Of a stretch of DNA of 64,000 nucleotides, positions 24,310 through 37,235 are shown piece by piece. Each line of letters opens with the position of its first letter. Position 1 is the stretch's first letter. A program made the position numbers and the translations under genes. A model generated the notes under the pieces. The model saw only the letters and a list, made by a program, of their open reading frames with translations, did no database searches and was not told the origin of the DNA. Source of the stretch: Pyrus communis (lineage: Eukaryota; Streptophyta; Magnoliopsida; Rosales; Rosaceae); contig NC_084806.1 in assembly GCF_963583255.1 (NCBI RefSeq), positions 18,642,317 through 18,706,316 of the forward strand, read 5' to 3'.

Positions 24310-25004
24310 ACTTCGAGTAAAATTATATCCAATCCTCTTTTCTCTTTAATTCTCTTCTTCTTTCTTTGGCCTGCACCTCGAATCCCCTTTTCTTCTTTAT
24401 TTGTAAAATTAAGGCGGTGTGGTTAATTTGGATTTTAGAGGATTTTAATGGATTTTTTAAAGTGATAGATTTTAAATGATTTTAATAGACTCTACATTTC
24501 TATATGGATTTTGGGAGATTTATATGGATTTATGTTATAGATTTCTATAGATTTGTTTGGACTCCTTTCATGGATTTCTTAGGATTTGATTGACTCGTAA
24601 AATGAATTTCTTTTCTAGTGCACAATCCAAAAGGAATATAACCACACACACACATATATATGGAAAATATATAATGTTTATATTTCCCAACTTGTTGATC
24701 AATGGGAACTGGGAACCAATCTTTTGACATCCAAATACCCAACTTGCTGATCAATGCTTATTGTGGGAAAGATTTGTTGGATAAGTCCAAATCATTGGCA
24801 AATAAACTTGGGAAATAGACAAAAATGACCCATTTTCTTAATCTTAGGACAAAAAGAAGACAAAAATAAAACACCATGCACAAAACTAAAATTACTAAAA
24901 TACTTGCATATAAATACTAAAAATCCTCAGCTCATTGCATCATTTTTTTCATTTGGAAGATAGGTGATGTGGTATAAACTATCACACAAATTAAACCCTC
25001 TTTT
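24310..25004. other. No gene; possible MITE start
   Basis: AT-rich. GGCGGTGTGGTTAATTTGG at about 24413 followed by repeated GGATTTTA-type motifs resembles a Harbinger-type MITE; a sequence with similar motifs in the opposite sense lies at about 30560-30880. Boundaries and TSD are not convincing. Confidence 0.3.
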
Positions 25005-26670
25005 TGATAGTTGTAGTATGTGAAAGTAGGGATTGTTCTAAGTAGGGGATTAGGAGGGATGCTAATCTACACTAATTAGACTCAAAAACAAAAAACTAGA
25101 CTCAAACAACTCCAAACAAGCTAAATTGACTCAAATAACTCAAAACAAGCACTAAGGAGTGATTTGGACGAAAATCTAACTAAATTGACTCAGATTACTA
25201 AATGAGGATTTGTTTTGATGAATTTCAAACTAAAACTAATAAATTGCAAAAACAAAGTAAAAAGTATGAAAATTGGGTGCAATATGGGTGAAATGCTAGC
25301 TAGAGGATTCTTCTCCACACATGAGCCATATGCATACAAATCGATTTCCAATTATTATTCCAATAAACCATGAATGACAATGCCCCAAGTTAACCATGAA
25401 CTGCACAAATTAACCATAAGATTTTCCTAATTTCATTGAATTGGACTCAGCGACGCAACCAAATTATTCTTATCAAGTTCCCTATATGAACTGCATGATA
25501 AAGATACACATCAAATATCATTAAGTTCTATGAAAATCATAAGCATTGACAAGGCATTCGTAACTATGAACTGCATGATACTCCTGCCATGGATTTATTT
25601 AACACGATTGTGACTAGCAACCTCCACTACTTGTAAATATAAGTTCATAACTATTAGGTGAAATTCCCTTATATTTTAGCATCAAATTCATGCATGCAAA
25701 CTAAGTAGGCCTCCTTTATCAACATACAAGAATAAGTTATCAATCAAACAGATAAGTAAATCGCATTCATGTTTTACGAAACAATAATTAGAGGAAATCA
25801 ATTCATATAAAACATATGTTCATGACTTCGAATTCACCCCTAGCTAAAAAGAAATTAGTTCCACATGTTCATCATAATTGAAGACCAAATTAAAACAAAC
25901 ATTGAACTAAAACTAAGGATAGAATACACCTAAAAACGCTCCAGCAATCCAAAGGTCTTGAATGGCAGGCACGACTCCAAGCTTCTTCTTCTTCCTTGCT
26001 GAGGCACAATTGTGTTTTTCTAATTTTAGGCTCTTGTGTGTGGTGCCTTGAATGGTGCGGTAGATGTGGGTATTTATAGGGCTAGGGGAGCACGGCAATG
26101 TTGTTTTGGAGAAGGATTTGGCACTCAAAAGATTGTGTTGGAAAATGATTGCGCAGCACAAACCAACAAGGACAAGGATCCAAGATGTGGCAGATTTCTA
26201 GGCTTCTAGAAAGGGTGGTGCAGCACAAGTTTAGGGGAAAGGATAATGCTTCTAGATCCATATATTTAGGTGTTCTAATGTGGAAAGGAGTCCCCTTTGC
26301 ATCTGCAATTAAGGTGAGATAAGATTAGGTTAGGATAAGATAAAATAAGGTTTGGATAATGTTCATTCCTTTTAGCTAATTCTTTATCTTCCAAGTCTTG
26401 AATTAATTCTTACAGATGTTAAGCACATTCCTAGCCTATTTTGATCTTCAAAAACGTCCATCCACCTTGCTCTATGCATGTGCTATCCATTCCAAGCCCA
26501 AAACTGCTCTAGAATGCTCCAAATTGCCTTTTCTTGCCAACTTTGTCATTTGGACCTACAAACACACGAAAATGGCTTAAAACACTCTAATAAATAGAAA
26601 CTAACTAAGTAAATGCAAGGAAATAGGCTAACAAAGTCGCATAAATATGCTCATATCTATAGGGATATCA
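25005..26670 (-). mobile_element. Probable LTR-retrotransposon LTR (Tat/Ogre-like look)
   Basis: Ends TGATA (25005) and TATCA (26670) form a short inverted terminus like that of the LTR at 27792. The minus strand soon reads GAGCATATTTATGCGAC, close to CTCATATTTATA at the start of that LTR. No TSD is visible (CTTTT versus AGAAA), so boundaries are uncertain. The open frame at 25913-26161 is not considered a gene. Confidence 0.4.
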
Positions 26671-27791
26671 AGAAAGCTTTATGATCTCTGAGTTTCTAGG
26701 TTGAGCTCGGATTTTAAAGAGAAGGAAGTCAAGAGTAAAGCTTCGAAGTGAGGGTTTCTAGTTTGCATTAGTGTTCGATCCTTAAATATATGACCTTTGT
26801 ACCAGATTTTCTGTTTTGGCCGGAAAGTTCCATTTTTTCAAGCGAGTGAAGCTTTGACAACCATATTTCCATAGCCATCCGGTTCATGTCTCTCTAACTC
26901 GATCATCGTCTCCATTTCTATATCTAATTACTTGTTTTTTTCAATTGGTTTTTTGGATTTGCAGAGATGGGAAGTTAAAGAAAAGAGGGATAGGGAAAAG
27001 AAAGCTCATAATGTGTTTTGGAAATTTTCATTTGTTTGTGGGTTTTGTTATTTTAGTTCTAAGTTTCTACATAAATGATTTATGGAATAAATGAGTTGTT
27101 TGTAAGATGAATTAATACTTAGAAGTTAAATTAGGGTTTGTGTTCCATGTTTGGGTCTATGGGTTATGGAATAAACTTTACCTTTTGACGTGCTACAAAA
27201 CTAGGATGGAACAATTTCTGGTTCAAGTGTCCAATTGCCGAAATTTGTGAAATTGTGGTGTGCATGGCTATAACTTAATATGAGAAGCGGAAATGTTCAC
27301 TAGTTATAATGCATTCATGTTGGGCCCCAAAATTTAGCGAGTATGACCACAACCTAGCTGGCCTTGGTGAAAAACAAACTTAAGAAAAAGCTTAGAGGAC
27401 ATTAAGGGTCATGCGTGTCCATGAAATAAAGACAACTAGTATCATGTTTTCCACGTGCACCGTTAAGCGGTGGTTGATATACGTAATAAGACTTTTCAAA
27501 CTGCCAATGTACCCTTATATACGTAACAATTATGTTTTAATTGTATCCACTATATCAATGGGTTGCCATTAAAGTTTCTTAGTAATGCGAAGAGCAGCTC
27601 GTTGTTCGATCTCCAGTTCTGTGCATATCATGTGTTATACATATGATGTGCATGTGGTGTGCATATAGTGTATATGGTGGTGACGTCACATGTGATGACG
27701 TTATTTTTCTGATTTCGAAGAGTGAACTGTGAGCTCTAGATTTTTGGATTGGCTCAGATTTGTGTGCATATCATGTGCATGTCCTGTGCAT
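26671..27791. other. No gene recognised; one exon-like stretch
   Basis: A good 3' splice-site context (TTTTTTGGATTTGCAG at about 26965) precedes a short open stretch encoding EVKEKRDREKKAHNVFWKF. I do not recognise it. Near 27680 a TGACGTCA palindrome and repeated TGTGCAT motifs occur. Confidence 0.3.
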
Positions 27792-29504
27792 TGATAAGCT
27801 CATATTTATATAAATTTTACATCAAATTCACTTGTCTTTTCTTAGTTAGTTCCTTACATTTTTGAGCTATTTACTTTGTTTTTGTGTTTTGTAGGATTTG
27901 TCAAGTAAAGAAAAGAAAAATAGCATAATTGGAATTTTATGTAACAAATTCGTCAAAACTGCATGTGCTGGTCAGCTGACTTTGGAAGCAAGTTTCAGAT
28001 AGCTTAGAATGACTTAGAGAATGAGCCTTATATACTTGGAAAGTTACGAATGTCTATTTTCTGGAGCATTTCGCGGATTATTAATATCATTTTTCTAGAA
28101 GAAGTTATGGCCATTTTAACACTAAAAAGTTCCTAAGAGGCTGAGTAGTTTGTAACTGACAAGAAAGCATTGAAAGCAATAAATCCAATAAAACTAGCAG
28201 CCAAAACTGATGCAGCCAAGAACAAGCCAGCTGACACCTATTCAAATATAAGAGGAAATGGAAATTTAAGTGGGAGTAATGGGCATAAAGGCAGCCCAAA
28301 GAGTTACAATTATTTTAGCATTTCCTCTCATTTATTGTCATCACTAAATGGCTGTTAGTGGGGTGAGTTATGGAGAAAAAATTGTGGTAGCAGAAAAGAA
28401 GAAAAGGGCTGCAGGTTGCAAAAAAAAGAAAGAAAGGAAGGAAAAAAGGCAAGGCTGCTGCGTTGGGGAAGGAAGGAAAGGAAAGAGGAAATCTTGACAT
28501 TCTTTTCTTTCGGTTTTATCTTCTCAAACCCATGTCTTTCTTTTGGTTTTATTTGAGAATAATGTGTAACTAAATTTTTAGTAGTTAGGGGCTGTTTTGA
28601 AGTCCCAAATATGGTTGCAAGTTTGTTATGACAATTCGTTTGAATTACTTTTATGAATGGAGGAAAATTGGTTCACCACTTGTCTCATTGATGAATTCTT
28701 CATGTGTTTTCTATGGATGGATAGTTAGTAAGCATATCTAGGATTCTAATGCTATGAATATGTGTGTGCTTGCCCTTGTCAAATGAGGACCTACATATGT
28801 TATAGAGTAGTACTTGTTAATTTCGATTAACATGTGAACCAATTTCTAGGATAAGTAAGACAACACTAGTACTTACGATGCCTTGTGATGACTCAAACTC
28901 TTTTTGTTCTTAATGATTTCTACTTGTTAAATCTATGAACACGCCATTCTAGATTGCATGTTAGGGACTAAGTTAAGTTGAAAATGCCATTCTCTTAACA
29001 TACTACATAAGAAAGAGTAATAGGTTGAGTTATAACATTGAGCCAACTTGAGCATCTTCATCCGGAAATAGAAGGAATTTGAATGAAACATAAAATTTTT
29101 GCATGATTATTTGGTTGTGGATAGCAATTCCCCTAACTTGTTTTTCTTAATTTGCGAACTACTTAAAATCTGTTTTTGTCCTGTTTTTGTTCGATTTAAT
29201 TTAAATAGAAATCAACTCCAAAAATCCCAAAAATTTGTGTGAGTATAGCTCTGTGTGTCTAGTATCTGCATATAAAATTTTGTAGACTTTAGATAAGTGT
29301 AAGTCAGTCTAATAATTATTTTTCGGTGGCTGGTCAGTAGGGACAACAACCCAGTTTTTGTGACATTTTAAGTAGTTAGATAAAACAATTTTCTGCGGGA
29401 AAGACCCTTATTTTCATATGCTACAATTGACAAATCTTATTATTAATCAGGAAAATTAATAGGACATTTGTGTGCTACTTTGTGGTGTGCTTTTAATCCT
29501 ATCA
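27792..29504 (+). mobile_element. Solo LTR, 1713 bp
   Basis: Starts TGATAAGCTCATATTTATA, ends CCTATCA, with perfect 5-bp duplications TGCAT (27787-27791 and 29505-29509). Ends form the inverted repeat TGATA/TATCA. Orientation is inferred from the TGATAAGCTCATATTT start seen in Tat/Ogre-like LTRs. No coding domain. Confidence 0.82.
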
Positions 29505-31805
29505 TGCATATCGTTTGTATGTCATAGGAAATAGATGATTTTTAACAGGATTTCTAGAATCTAAGTTCAGGTCAAAGATTTGTAAACTACAAATCATTAA
29601 GGGTGTACAAATCTTTAAGGGATTCCAGAATCTAGGGCCCACATATCCCCTAACATCGTTAATTGCACGATACACGTTCACAACAAAACCGACGTCATTG
29701 CACATATATAGATAGCAAATTTGGGATTTTCTTCGAACTTAGAGGGATATGGCATTCATTGGTGGAGGAAAGATAGTGATTGCAACAGAAAAATGGTGTT
29801 TTTACTTTTTCATAATGGATTTTCTTCAACATCTGAAAATTTTTTGGACTGCAAATTGGTTTTGACCCATATGGGTTTTGAATGAGATTTTGAATTTGGG
29901 GAAAAAGATGATGATTTGAGGAAGAAATTCCCAATCTACAACTACAAGCACAAAATGTATTCCCTTCCAACCAAAGCATATATAATCAAAATTAAATCTT
30001 CTAATTGGGTTTTCTATTATCTTTCACTAATCTAAGAACAACCAATAAATATCAATGTTAGAGAGAAAGGGAGGGAAAGTAGAGAGAGTAGATATAGAGA
30101 AGTCAAAAAATGGAAGGAAATAACTCATTTATATATGAGGGCAATTAAGTCATTTCAAGGTGTAAGAAAAATCCTATTTATGTCTTATTGTTGTGCATGA
30201 CGTATGCATATTCGGAAAAAAAATCCTATTTTTGTCCTAAGATTAAGAAAATGGGTTATATTTTCTATTTCCCAAGAAACTTTCAAAAGGAGCAAAGGAT
30301 GATTACAGAACATGGTCCCTTTTTTGGCTTCAAGATACTGTAAAAATGGTGAGATGATAGTGGAATCACTAAAAACGATAGCAAACATGGCACGTCAACC
30401 AGGGTGTATGGGTATTTCAGGTTAACATGATGGTTGAGCATTGCAGAATTAGACTCAAGAAGATGGGATTGAGGATAGTGACGGTTGAGAAGTAAAGAAT
30501 GAAGGAAGATAGCTAGAAGAACATAAGCTGGATTTGAAATCCTAAGGGGTGATGTGGGATTCTTTTTTTTTTTTTTTTTTAGCTTGGTTATATATACTTC
30601 TTGTTTTCAAGTTCCACAAAATCCACAACTTAATGAAATACCGCCAAATCTTTGATTTTTTTTTTTAATACATATAGATTTATAATCACTCTAAAAACAT
30701 AAATTTAAATCTCAGTTAAATACCTATGAATTTAGATGTATTTTTTTAAATCCTCTTAAATACTAATCTGACTACATCATAATTTGAAAGTCTTTTAAAA
30801 TCCTAATTTATTACACTCTAATTTTAAAATTTATCAAAATACTATCAAATCATAATTTGACTGCATCCCCTTAAACCCCCCCCCCCCAACCTTTCTCTCT
30901 TAGACCCAACCCTTTCTCTTTGTAATCTCTCCCTCTCTAGATTCTCTCCCTTTCAAATTCCTCCCTCTCTTGAATCCCCTCCTCTCTCAAGCTCAAGGTA
31001 ATCTCTCACTCTCGAATTTCTCTGTAATTTAAAATTTTTAATTATTAAAGTTAATTAGGGTTTACGGTTCTATAGAGGGGATTAAGCGGCTGGGTAGGAA
31101 TGGGTGAGCGTAGGCAAGGGGAGGAGGAATGGGAGGTTCTGCAGTGGAAGCCGACGACAGTGGGGAAGATGGGTGTCGGAGTTCGTTTTTCTGTTATCCT
31201 TCTTTTTTTTTTTTTGTACAAATTTTAATTTAGTTAATTTGTTTTAATAATTTTGAGTTTTTTTTTTCTTTTTTCGGTAGATTAGGTTTGTTAAGGATTT
31301 ATTTTAGTTTTAGTTTAATAATTTTAGGATTTAGGATATTATATAGTTTAATAATTTGTGTATATTAGGATTTAGGATGAAGTTTTATTTCTTAGTTTTA
31401 GATTGAGGATAATTATCTCTATTAATTAATAAAACACTCATTGTCAATTAAAATTATATGAAATTATCAGTTTAATCCTCTAATTAAAGCAAAACATGAA
31501 TAAGAAATATGTGGTAGAAATGTAATTTCACACAACCAAATTTTGTTTTTTTTTTCTTTTCAAAGACTCACTTATATGGAATCATAACATATCTCTAATT
31601 TAAAAAAAATAAAAAAAATAAATAAATAAAAAACTTCCCATTCTCACATTCTCTATCACTCTCTTCCTCTCTCCTTCTATTTCAAAAATAAAAATAAAAA
31701 TTTTTCTTACACACCTTATGTGTGTCCATATGCTAGTTTAATATTATGATTAAGATTTTAATTTTATAAATAATTTTGTAATTTTAGGATAAATTCATTA
31801 TTTCG
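29505..31805. other. No gene recognised; AT-rich, possible MITE and pyrimidine leader
   Basis: Contains GGGGTGATG at about 30545 and CATCCCCTTAA at about 30868, which could be ends of a Harbinger-type MITE flanked by TAA. A C/T-rich stretch (about 30880-31025) resembles a 5' UTR but leads to no recognisable protein. Several poly(T) runs. Confidence 0.35.
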
Positions 31806-34800
31806 TTGTTGGTAAATTTTAAGATTTTGCGTTTGATTTCTCACCGCCGCTCAGCTACTAGTGCACCTTTCACACCTCATGCACATCCTGCTCCGATTGG
31901 TATTGCTCTACCAATTGTAGAGCCCACAACTGTTACACCGGCTACTCCCCCGGTTTTTGAGGTGTCGACGTCATCCACCGCTTCAGTGATGCATCTACAG
32001 ATGAGCGCTCGTCGGACTCACTGGCGACCACGCAGAGCAGACTCTCGTGACATCCACAGTGGAGGGAAAGGGATCACAGACATGTAGTAATAAATTATTG
32101 ATATTGTAATTTTTTTGCATTTTAAAAATATTTGTTGATGATTATAATTGGGTGCATGCTGCGAATGTTGGTTTCATGATACAAAAGTGAAAAAATAGTT
32201 GAAATTGTTGGTTGGATGTGTATTACTGTTGTATTACTGTTTGAATCTTATAAAAAATGTTATATTTTTAGGGAAGGTTCTGCCAAATTTTTGGTTGGAG
32301 TTTAAGTTGGTTTATGTGACAGCTCGTCTCATAATTTTTAAAACGTAAGTGTGAAATGACGATTTTGCCCCTGGTGTGAATTTTTGTTGTGTGGTTGTTT
32401 TTGGTTTGTTGTTGGCAGGATGTGGATCACACACATACTCTCCCACATTTCCCTCATCCTTTCCCTGCCCTGCACCCTGTCCCGTGCCATTTCCCTTCCC
32501 CATTTCCCATCCCATTTGTACGGACATACCCCAAAACCCTTGTAATCCTCACAGATCGAAGAAACAAAGTGCATATCCATGCTCGTGAGGTCCGTAGAAG
32601 TTCTACCATACCTATTTCAGGTAAGGATACCTTCGTTTTCACGTCGAACTCGGGATACCCGATTTTTGTCACTGTTCATGCACACGTAAATTCTTATGTT
32701 TTTGGGGATTTCAAGCTTGTAGGAAGCTTGGTGAGGTCCTTAGGAGGCTCGGGGTGGTTCGTTTGAAGGTTTTGAACGTCAGGATCGTGAGTTTCGAGGT
32801 TGGCCAGAGTTGGTGGTGTTTTCTTGGCGAGATTCCATGGATTTTAGCACTTGAAAGTGGTATGGATTTGTTCATCTCGTTGCAAGCTTCATTTTGGTAC
32901 CAATTTTGTGAAATTTGGTTGAAAAACGAAGAAGATATGAAGATTGGAAGTTTTCACGATTTTCCGGCGCCGGCGACGGCACCGGAGCCTCGCCGGAGAA
33001 GACGACGGAATATTCCGTCAGTTTAGACGGAATATTCCTAACGACGTTAACGGAATATTCCTGACGGCGTTAACTGACGCCGTCAGCATGCCAGGCACGT
33101 GCCTGCGCGTGACCGGCGCGTGTGGCCGTGCCTTGGTCGGCGCGTGCGACAGTGAAATTTTTTTCTAAAAATATGGGGATGTTCTTGAGGTTGAGTAGAT
33201 CATGTTGGTGTATTCATACACCCCATTTGAGCATTGTATGAGAAGTGATTTCTTAAGGTTGGTTATGTGTTTTAAAATTAACGTTTTTATAGTTGTTTCG
33301 CATATAGGTGATACCTATCCCGAGGACAAGCATGGTCACTCGAGGCAAGGGGGTTACGACCCTTCCACATACCAGTGAGTGGGCTTTTGGTTTTCCGTAT
33401 ATACCTATATACTTATACTTTTCCCAGAAAGTGAAATGAAACGTTTATTCGTTTATATGTCATGCTTATACTTTGTCATTTATTTACGCATTATGAATCG
33501 CATATGTTTATATATGTTTGGTGCTGCGGACGTACAGGTAAGTGCCTGGTGAGTTATGATTTATGTTTACGTTCAGTAGTGACTTGAGATGCTTAGAGAG
33601 CTCATAACCTGCACCCCCGGTGTTAGTCCTCCCGCCCAGAGTTGGGCACAGTCTTTCACGTGATGTTCACCTCCCGCACCACAGGCTCATCTTGGATCCA
33701 AGTTAAGTGCACAGTCCTGTCGTACATACCACTTTAGGTGGTTCCGACTCGTAGGTGACCTGCGATTATTCGCCCAGCCTTCACGTGATCGTAGCACTTA
33801 AGCGTACTTATATTATACCCAGGCTTGTCGTACAGACCACTTTAGGTGGTTCCAACTTGTGTGCAGGTATAGCTAGTGAGATGGAGATTTGAGCTCTAGA
33901 TTCAGCCGTACAGGTCACGTTAAGTGACTCCGGCTGACAGATTATATGGCATTGATGTGATATTACCTGAGCACTTGCATTTTACTTCGAGGTTCTGGCA
34001 TAGCATGTTTTCTGAGCATGATTTATATACATGTATATTATATTTTCTGGGAAGTATATAGGTTTTACGGCGAGGGGTTAGAACTTGTTTATGAAATGGT
34101 TTTTGAAAAGCTTTGTTTTGCGGCCCTCCAGGTTCTAGTTGGCTAGCACTTTTGGTGGCTTCCCAGAGGATTTCCCTGGCATATCTGACAGACTATCACC
34201 AGTGTAGGACCACCTTCGGGTGTGCTTTTGTTGTGTCGTTTTCTCCCGGACTGCATGAGGTCTTCGTGCTCTGAACCTTGTGTTCACACTTACGCTTGCA
34301 CATGTTGGTTATTACTTTGTGTAAAGCTGGTTTTTATTTATTCGTACTATTTTTTATTATTATTTTATTAGCTTCCGCACTGTGCACATGGTTACGTCAC
34401 TTCCAAGTGACGGCCAACATGCCCTGATCTCGATCGGGGTGTGTCAGTTTATGACCGTAAATGTTTTTTTTTCAATTAAGAATAATTCTAGAGGGCCATG
34501 CAGACAGATCAAGATCGTGAAGGTGACACGTGTGGCAAACGACTGATTCACCCTTACTTATGATCCCTAACACCGTGTTGCCTTAATGTCTGAGTAGCAC
34601 AGCAGGTTGGCCTATGGCGTTGAGTTTCTAGGGCAGACCCATTGCCGTATGAAGTGGGATACACGGAGAGCAGTGCTAGAGAACACGAAGAACGCGATGT
34701 TGTCGATTAGTATTTTCAACTTTTATTAGTACTTTTTTTAATAACATATACTATTATTAATATTTTTTTTTCATAATATAGTACCGTTAATAGTAATTTT

Positions 34801-35057
34801 TTTTTACTAATGTATTCTATTATCAATAATTTAATATTTTTTTATATTTTTTTAATTTTGTAGCTAAACTATGATGTTGAGCACCTCAATGCTCTTTCAC
34901 GAAGTGGTATCCCGAGTGAAAGAGCGACCTTCACAAACATTTTAAGTCTTTATCAGATGTAGATACCACTCTCGAAGAAGGCTACCTTAAGGAATTGATG
35001 GAGTGCCTAGAGGATTGGGAATGGCTATGCAGGCATTTTCAGGACCCCGAGTTTTTG
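31806..35057 (+). pseudogene. CACTA TnpA-like gene split by a solo LTR
   Basis: A proline-rich N-terminal piece (31806-32087, for example VTPATPPVFEV) is followed, beyond the inserted LTR 32315-34446, by an exon-like piece WDTRRAVLENTKNAM (about 34660-34705). The last piece ends in exon 34938-35057: HFKSLSDVDTTLEEGYLKEL, then EDWEWLCRHFQDPEFL and a GT donor at 35058. The WEWLC-x-HFQ core is that of Transposase_24-type proteins and recurs at 6434. The frame breaks just before 34938. The first piece is assigned only by position and composition. Confidence 0.5.
32315..34446 (+). mobile_element. Solo LTR, Ty3/gypsy family A, plus orientation
   Basis: A 2132-bp LTR, TGTGACAGCTCG...GGGTGTGTCA, with perfect 5-bp duplications GTTTA (32310-32314 and 34447-34451). 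It aligns end to end with the inverted copy at 7661-9834. Hairpin modules lie at 33719-33748, about 33827-33856 and 33903-33936. It splits a TnpA-like pseudogene. Confidence 0.9.
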
Positions 35058-35834
35058 GTAAGTATAATAATTTTTAATAATTTTTTTTAATAAACCCGCT
35101 AATACATAGGTCGAAAAATAAACTTTCCCATCATTTTGGTTCGAGGCCATTCTCTTATAGGTTAGAGAAGTGACGACAGGTAAAAGTATATTATTTCTAA
35201 ATTTTAATACATATGAATTCCTATTAGGATTAATAACTAATTTTTTTAATTCTAAGATTTCCGATGCCAGATTCCCATCCACCTTACACATTATGTTCGT
35301 TCCCAGTCGCTCCACCCGCAGATCCCTAAGCGTCCCAACTAATAGATTTCGAGCCTCGCTTTTACAGTTTTTTGGGCTGTTTTGATACAGATGCTTAACT
35401 TTTGAAATTTTGAGATTAAACATCCATGCCTTTTAGAATTTTAATTAAATATCGTCCTACAATTTAGGCGCCACATAATTCAAAATTATATAATTTGTCA
35501 TTATATGTAGTGTATCAAATTAACTGTAAAATCTCTAGTGGTTATGATTCAGTATTCAATTTCAATATAAATTCTTTTAAAATTTAAAAAAAAAACTTGA
35601 TATTTGCTTCTATTCTTACATACCTTTTTCTTCCAACTCCACACCGTATTGGAGCACACACCAACTCTTCCAATCGATGTGTGTATCGTACCATCGTTTA
35701 AGTTAATTTAATGAATGTTCTCCACCAACTTTGATGGTGGTATGATGTATCACACCTTCAAATTTGAATATTGATACCATAGGGTAAGCCTTTTGTTTTA
35801 CTGCACTTTTTATCCATGTTTTCATAGTTTTTCA
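35058..35834. other. No gene recognised
   Basis: Intron-like AT-rich sequence downstream of the TnpA-like exon. No further CACTA exon found. Confidence 0.35.
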
Positions 35835-36140
35835 CGTACCATAGTACATTTGGAAAGTTAATTTTAATTGTCGCATTGCCTTCTAGATATTATAGTGGGT
35901 ACATTTCACTTTAACATGAGGTACGTTTTAAGTTGCATGGTAAGTTTGGAAAGTTAATTTCGATTGGCGCATTGCCTTCTAGATATTATATTGGATACGT
36001 TTCACTTTAACATGAGCTACGTTTCAAGTTGCATGGTACATTTTAATTCGACATTGGTACGTTTTAATTCGATACTGGTACGTTTTAATTTGACTTTGGT
36101 ACGTTTCAATTTGACTCTGGTACGTTTCTATTTGAAAAAT
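35835..36140. repeat. ~105-bp duplication plus five-copy 21-bp minisatellite
   Basis: A stretch containing GCATTGCCTTCTAGATATTATA occurs at about 35873 and again at about 35970. It is followed by five units of TGGTACGTTTYAATTYGAC type (about 36033-36135). Confidence 0.8.
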
Positions 36141-36879
36141 AAATTGTAATGATCCATGTCAAGAGATGATCACAGAACATTCGTAAGCCAATAAAATGGA
36201 TCATTGTTTATGAACACCTAATTTCTCTATCTCCCCAAACAAATTTCAGCTTATTTTCAGTAGCTATTCTATCTCTCCCTCTTTCTCTTTCTCTCTCCCC
36301 TGCTAAATTTCTCACGACTGTATCTCTCTTTTGATGAACTGGGTGAGAGAAACGAAAATGCAGAAAACTGTTCTCTAATTTTTAGGGAGATAATTAAAAA
36401 TTAATAATAGATATTAAGGGATAAACTGGAAATGAGTATATATCCTTTTACATTAATAAAAGATAATGAGTTAAATAACAAAATGCTGATGTGGACATAA
36501 TTAAAGCACCCTAATTAAAATTTTAAAAGTTTAATCAAAACTTAAAATACTACAAATGTTTAGTTTAAAAAATGTGAAAAAGAAATGGTAGAATATAATT
36601 TTCCCTAGTTTTTTTTTTGTACTAGGATACTATAACATTTGTATTGCTTGTACTTGCATTTCTAAATATAATATAAATAATAACTAAATTAATTAATCTT
36701 TTTTTATTTAAATAAAAAAACATTAAATTAATTGAAACTCTAATTTAACAAAATAAATTAATAATTAAAAATAAGAAAATATTTTTCCAATGAAAATAGG
36801 TTGTCGCCTGAAATTTAATTTTCATCCCGCATAAATTCAAGCGACATATAATTTATAAATAAAAAATCTAAAAAAATAT
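36141..36879. other. No gene recognised
   Basis: AT-rich internal CACTA sequence with runs of A and T; no coding potential seen. Confidence 0.35.
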
Positions 36880-37235
36880 GACAAATTTCGTTGTGGGATT
36901 TTTCCGACAACAACCTTCGCCGTGCAAAGTCTTTTGTAACGAAGATGCTTCTTTGCCTCAACCTTGGCATGAAAGTTCGACCTGAAAGTTGTAGCGACCA
37001 CTGATCTTCGTCCCTTAAACTTTATCGCAATGAATCACCTTGTTGACCAATTTTTGTCACACAAATCCTTTGCGTGACAAACCTTTCATCTTCATTGCGC
37101 AACTCTTTTGCTTCTCTACATTTACCCAAGGACTTCTAGACGATGAAGGTTTTGTATCCCCAAATTTTGCACGACGAAATTTCTCTTTGCACGATAAATT
37201 GGTTTTCCTCGGAAATAGATTTTTTTGTAGTAGTG

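Larger units (their letters stand above)
21339..37235. mobile_element. Probable 15.9-kb CACTA (En/Spm) element with nested insertions
   Basis: Left end at 21339 reads CACTTGCAGAAAAAACTATT. The right end at 37235 reads on the minus strand CACTACTACAAAAAAATC, then CTATTTCCGAGG; the two match well after a small gap. ATA flanks both sides (21336-21338 and 37236-37238), a 3-bp duplication as expected for CACTA. Subterminal repeats with TTCGTCGCGCAAA / GCACGACGAAAT motifs fill 21360-21720, about 22790-22950, 24040-24310 and 36880-37200. Inside are TnpA- and TnpD-like remnants plus nested LTRs. The internal subterminal blocks mean two overlapping elements remain possible. Confidence 0.55.
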
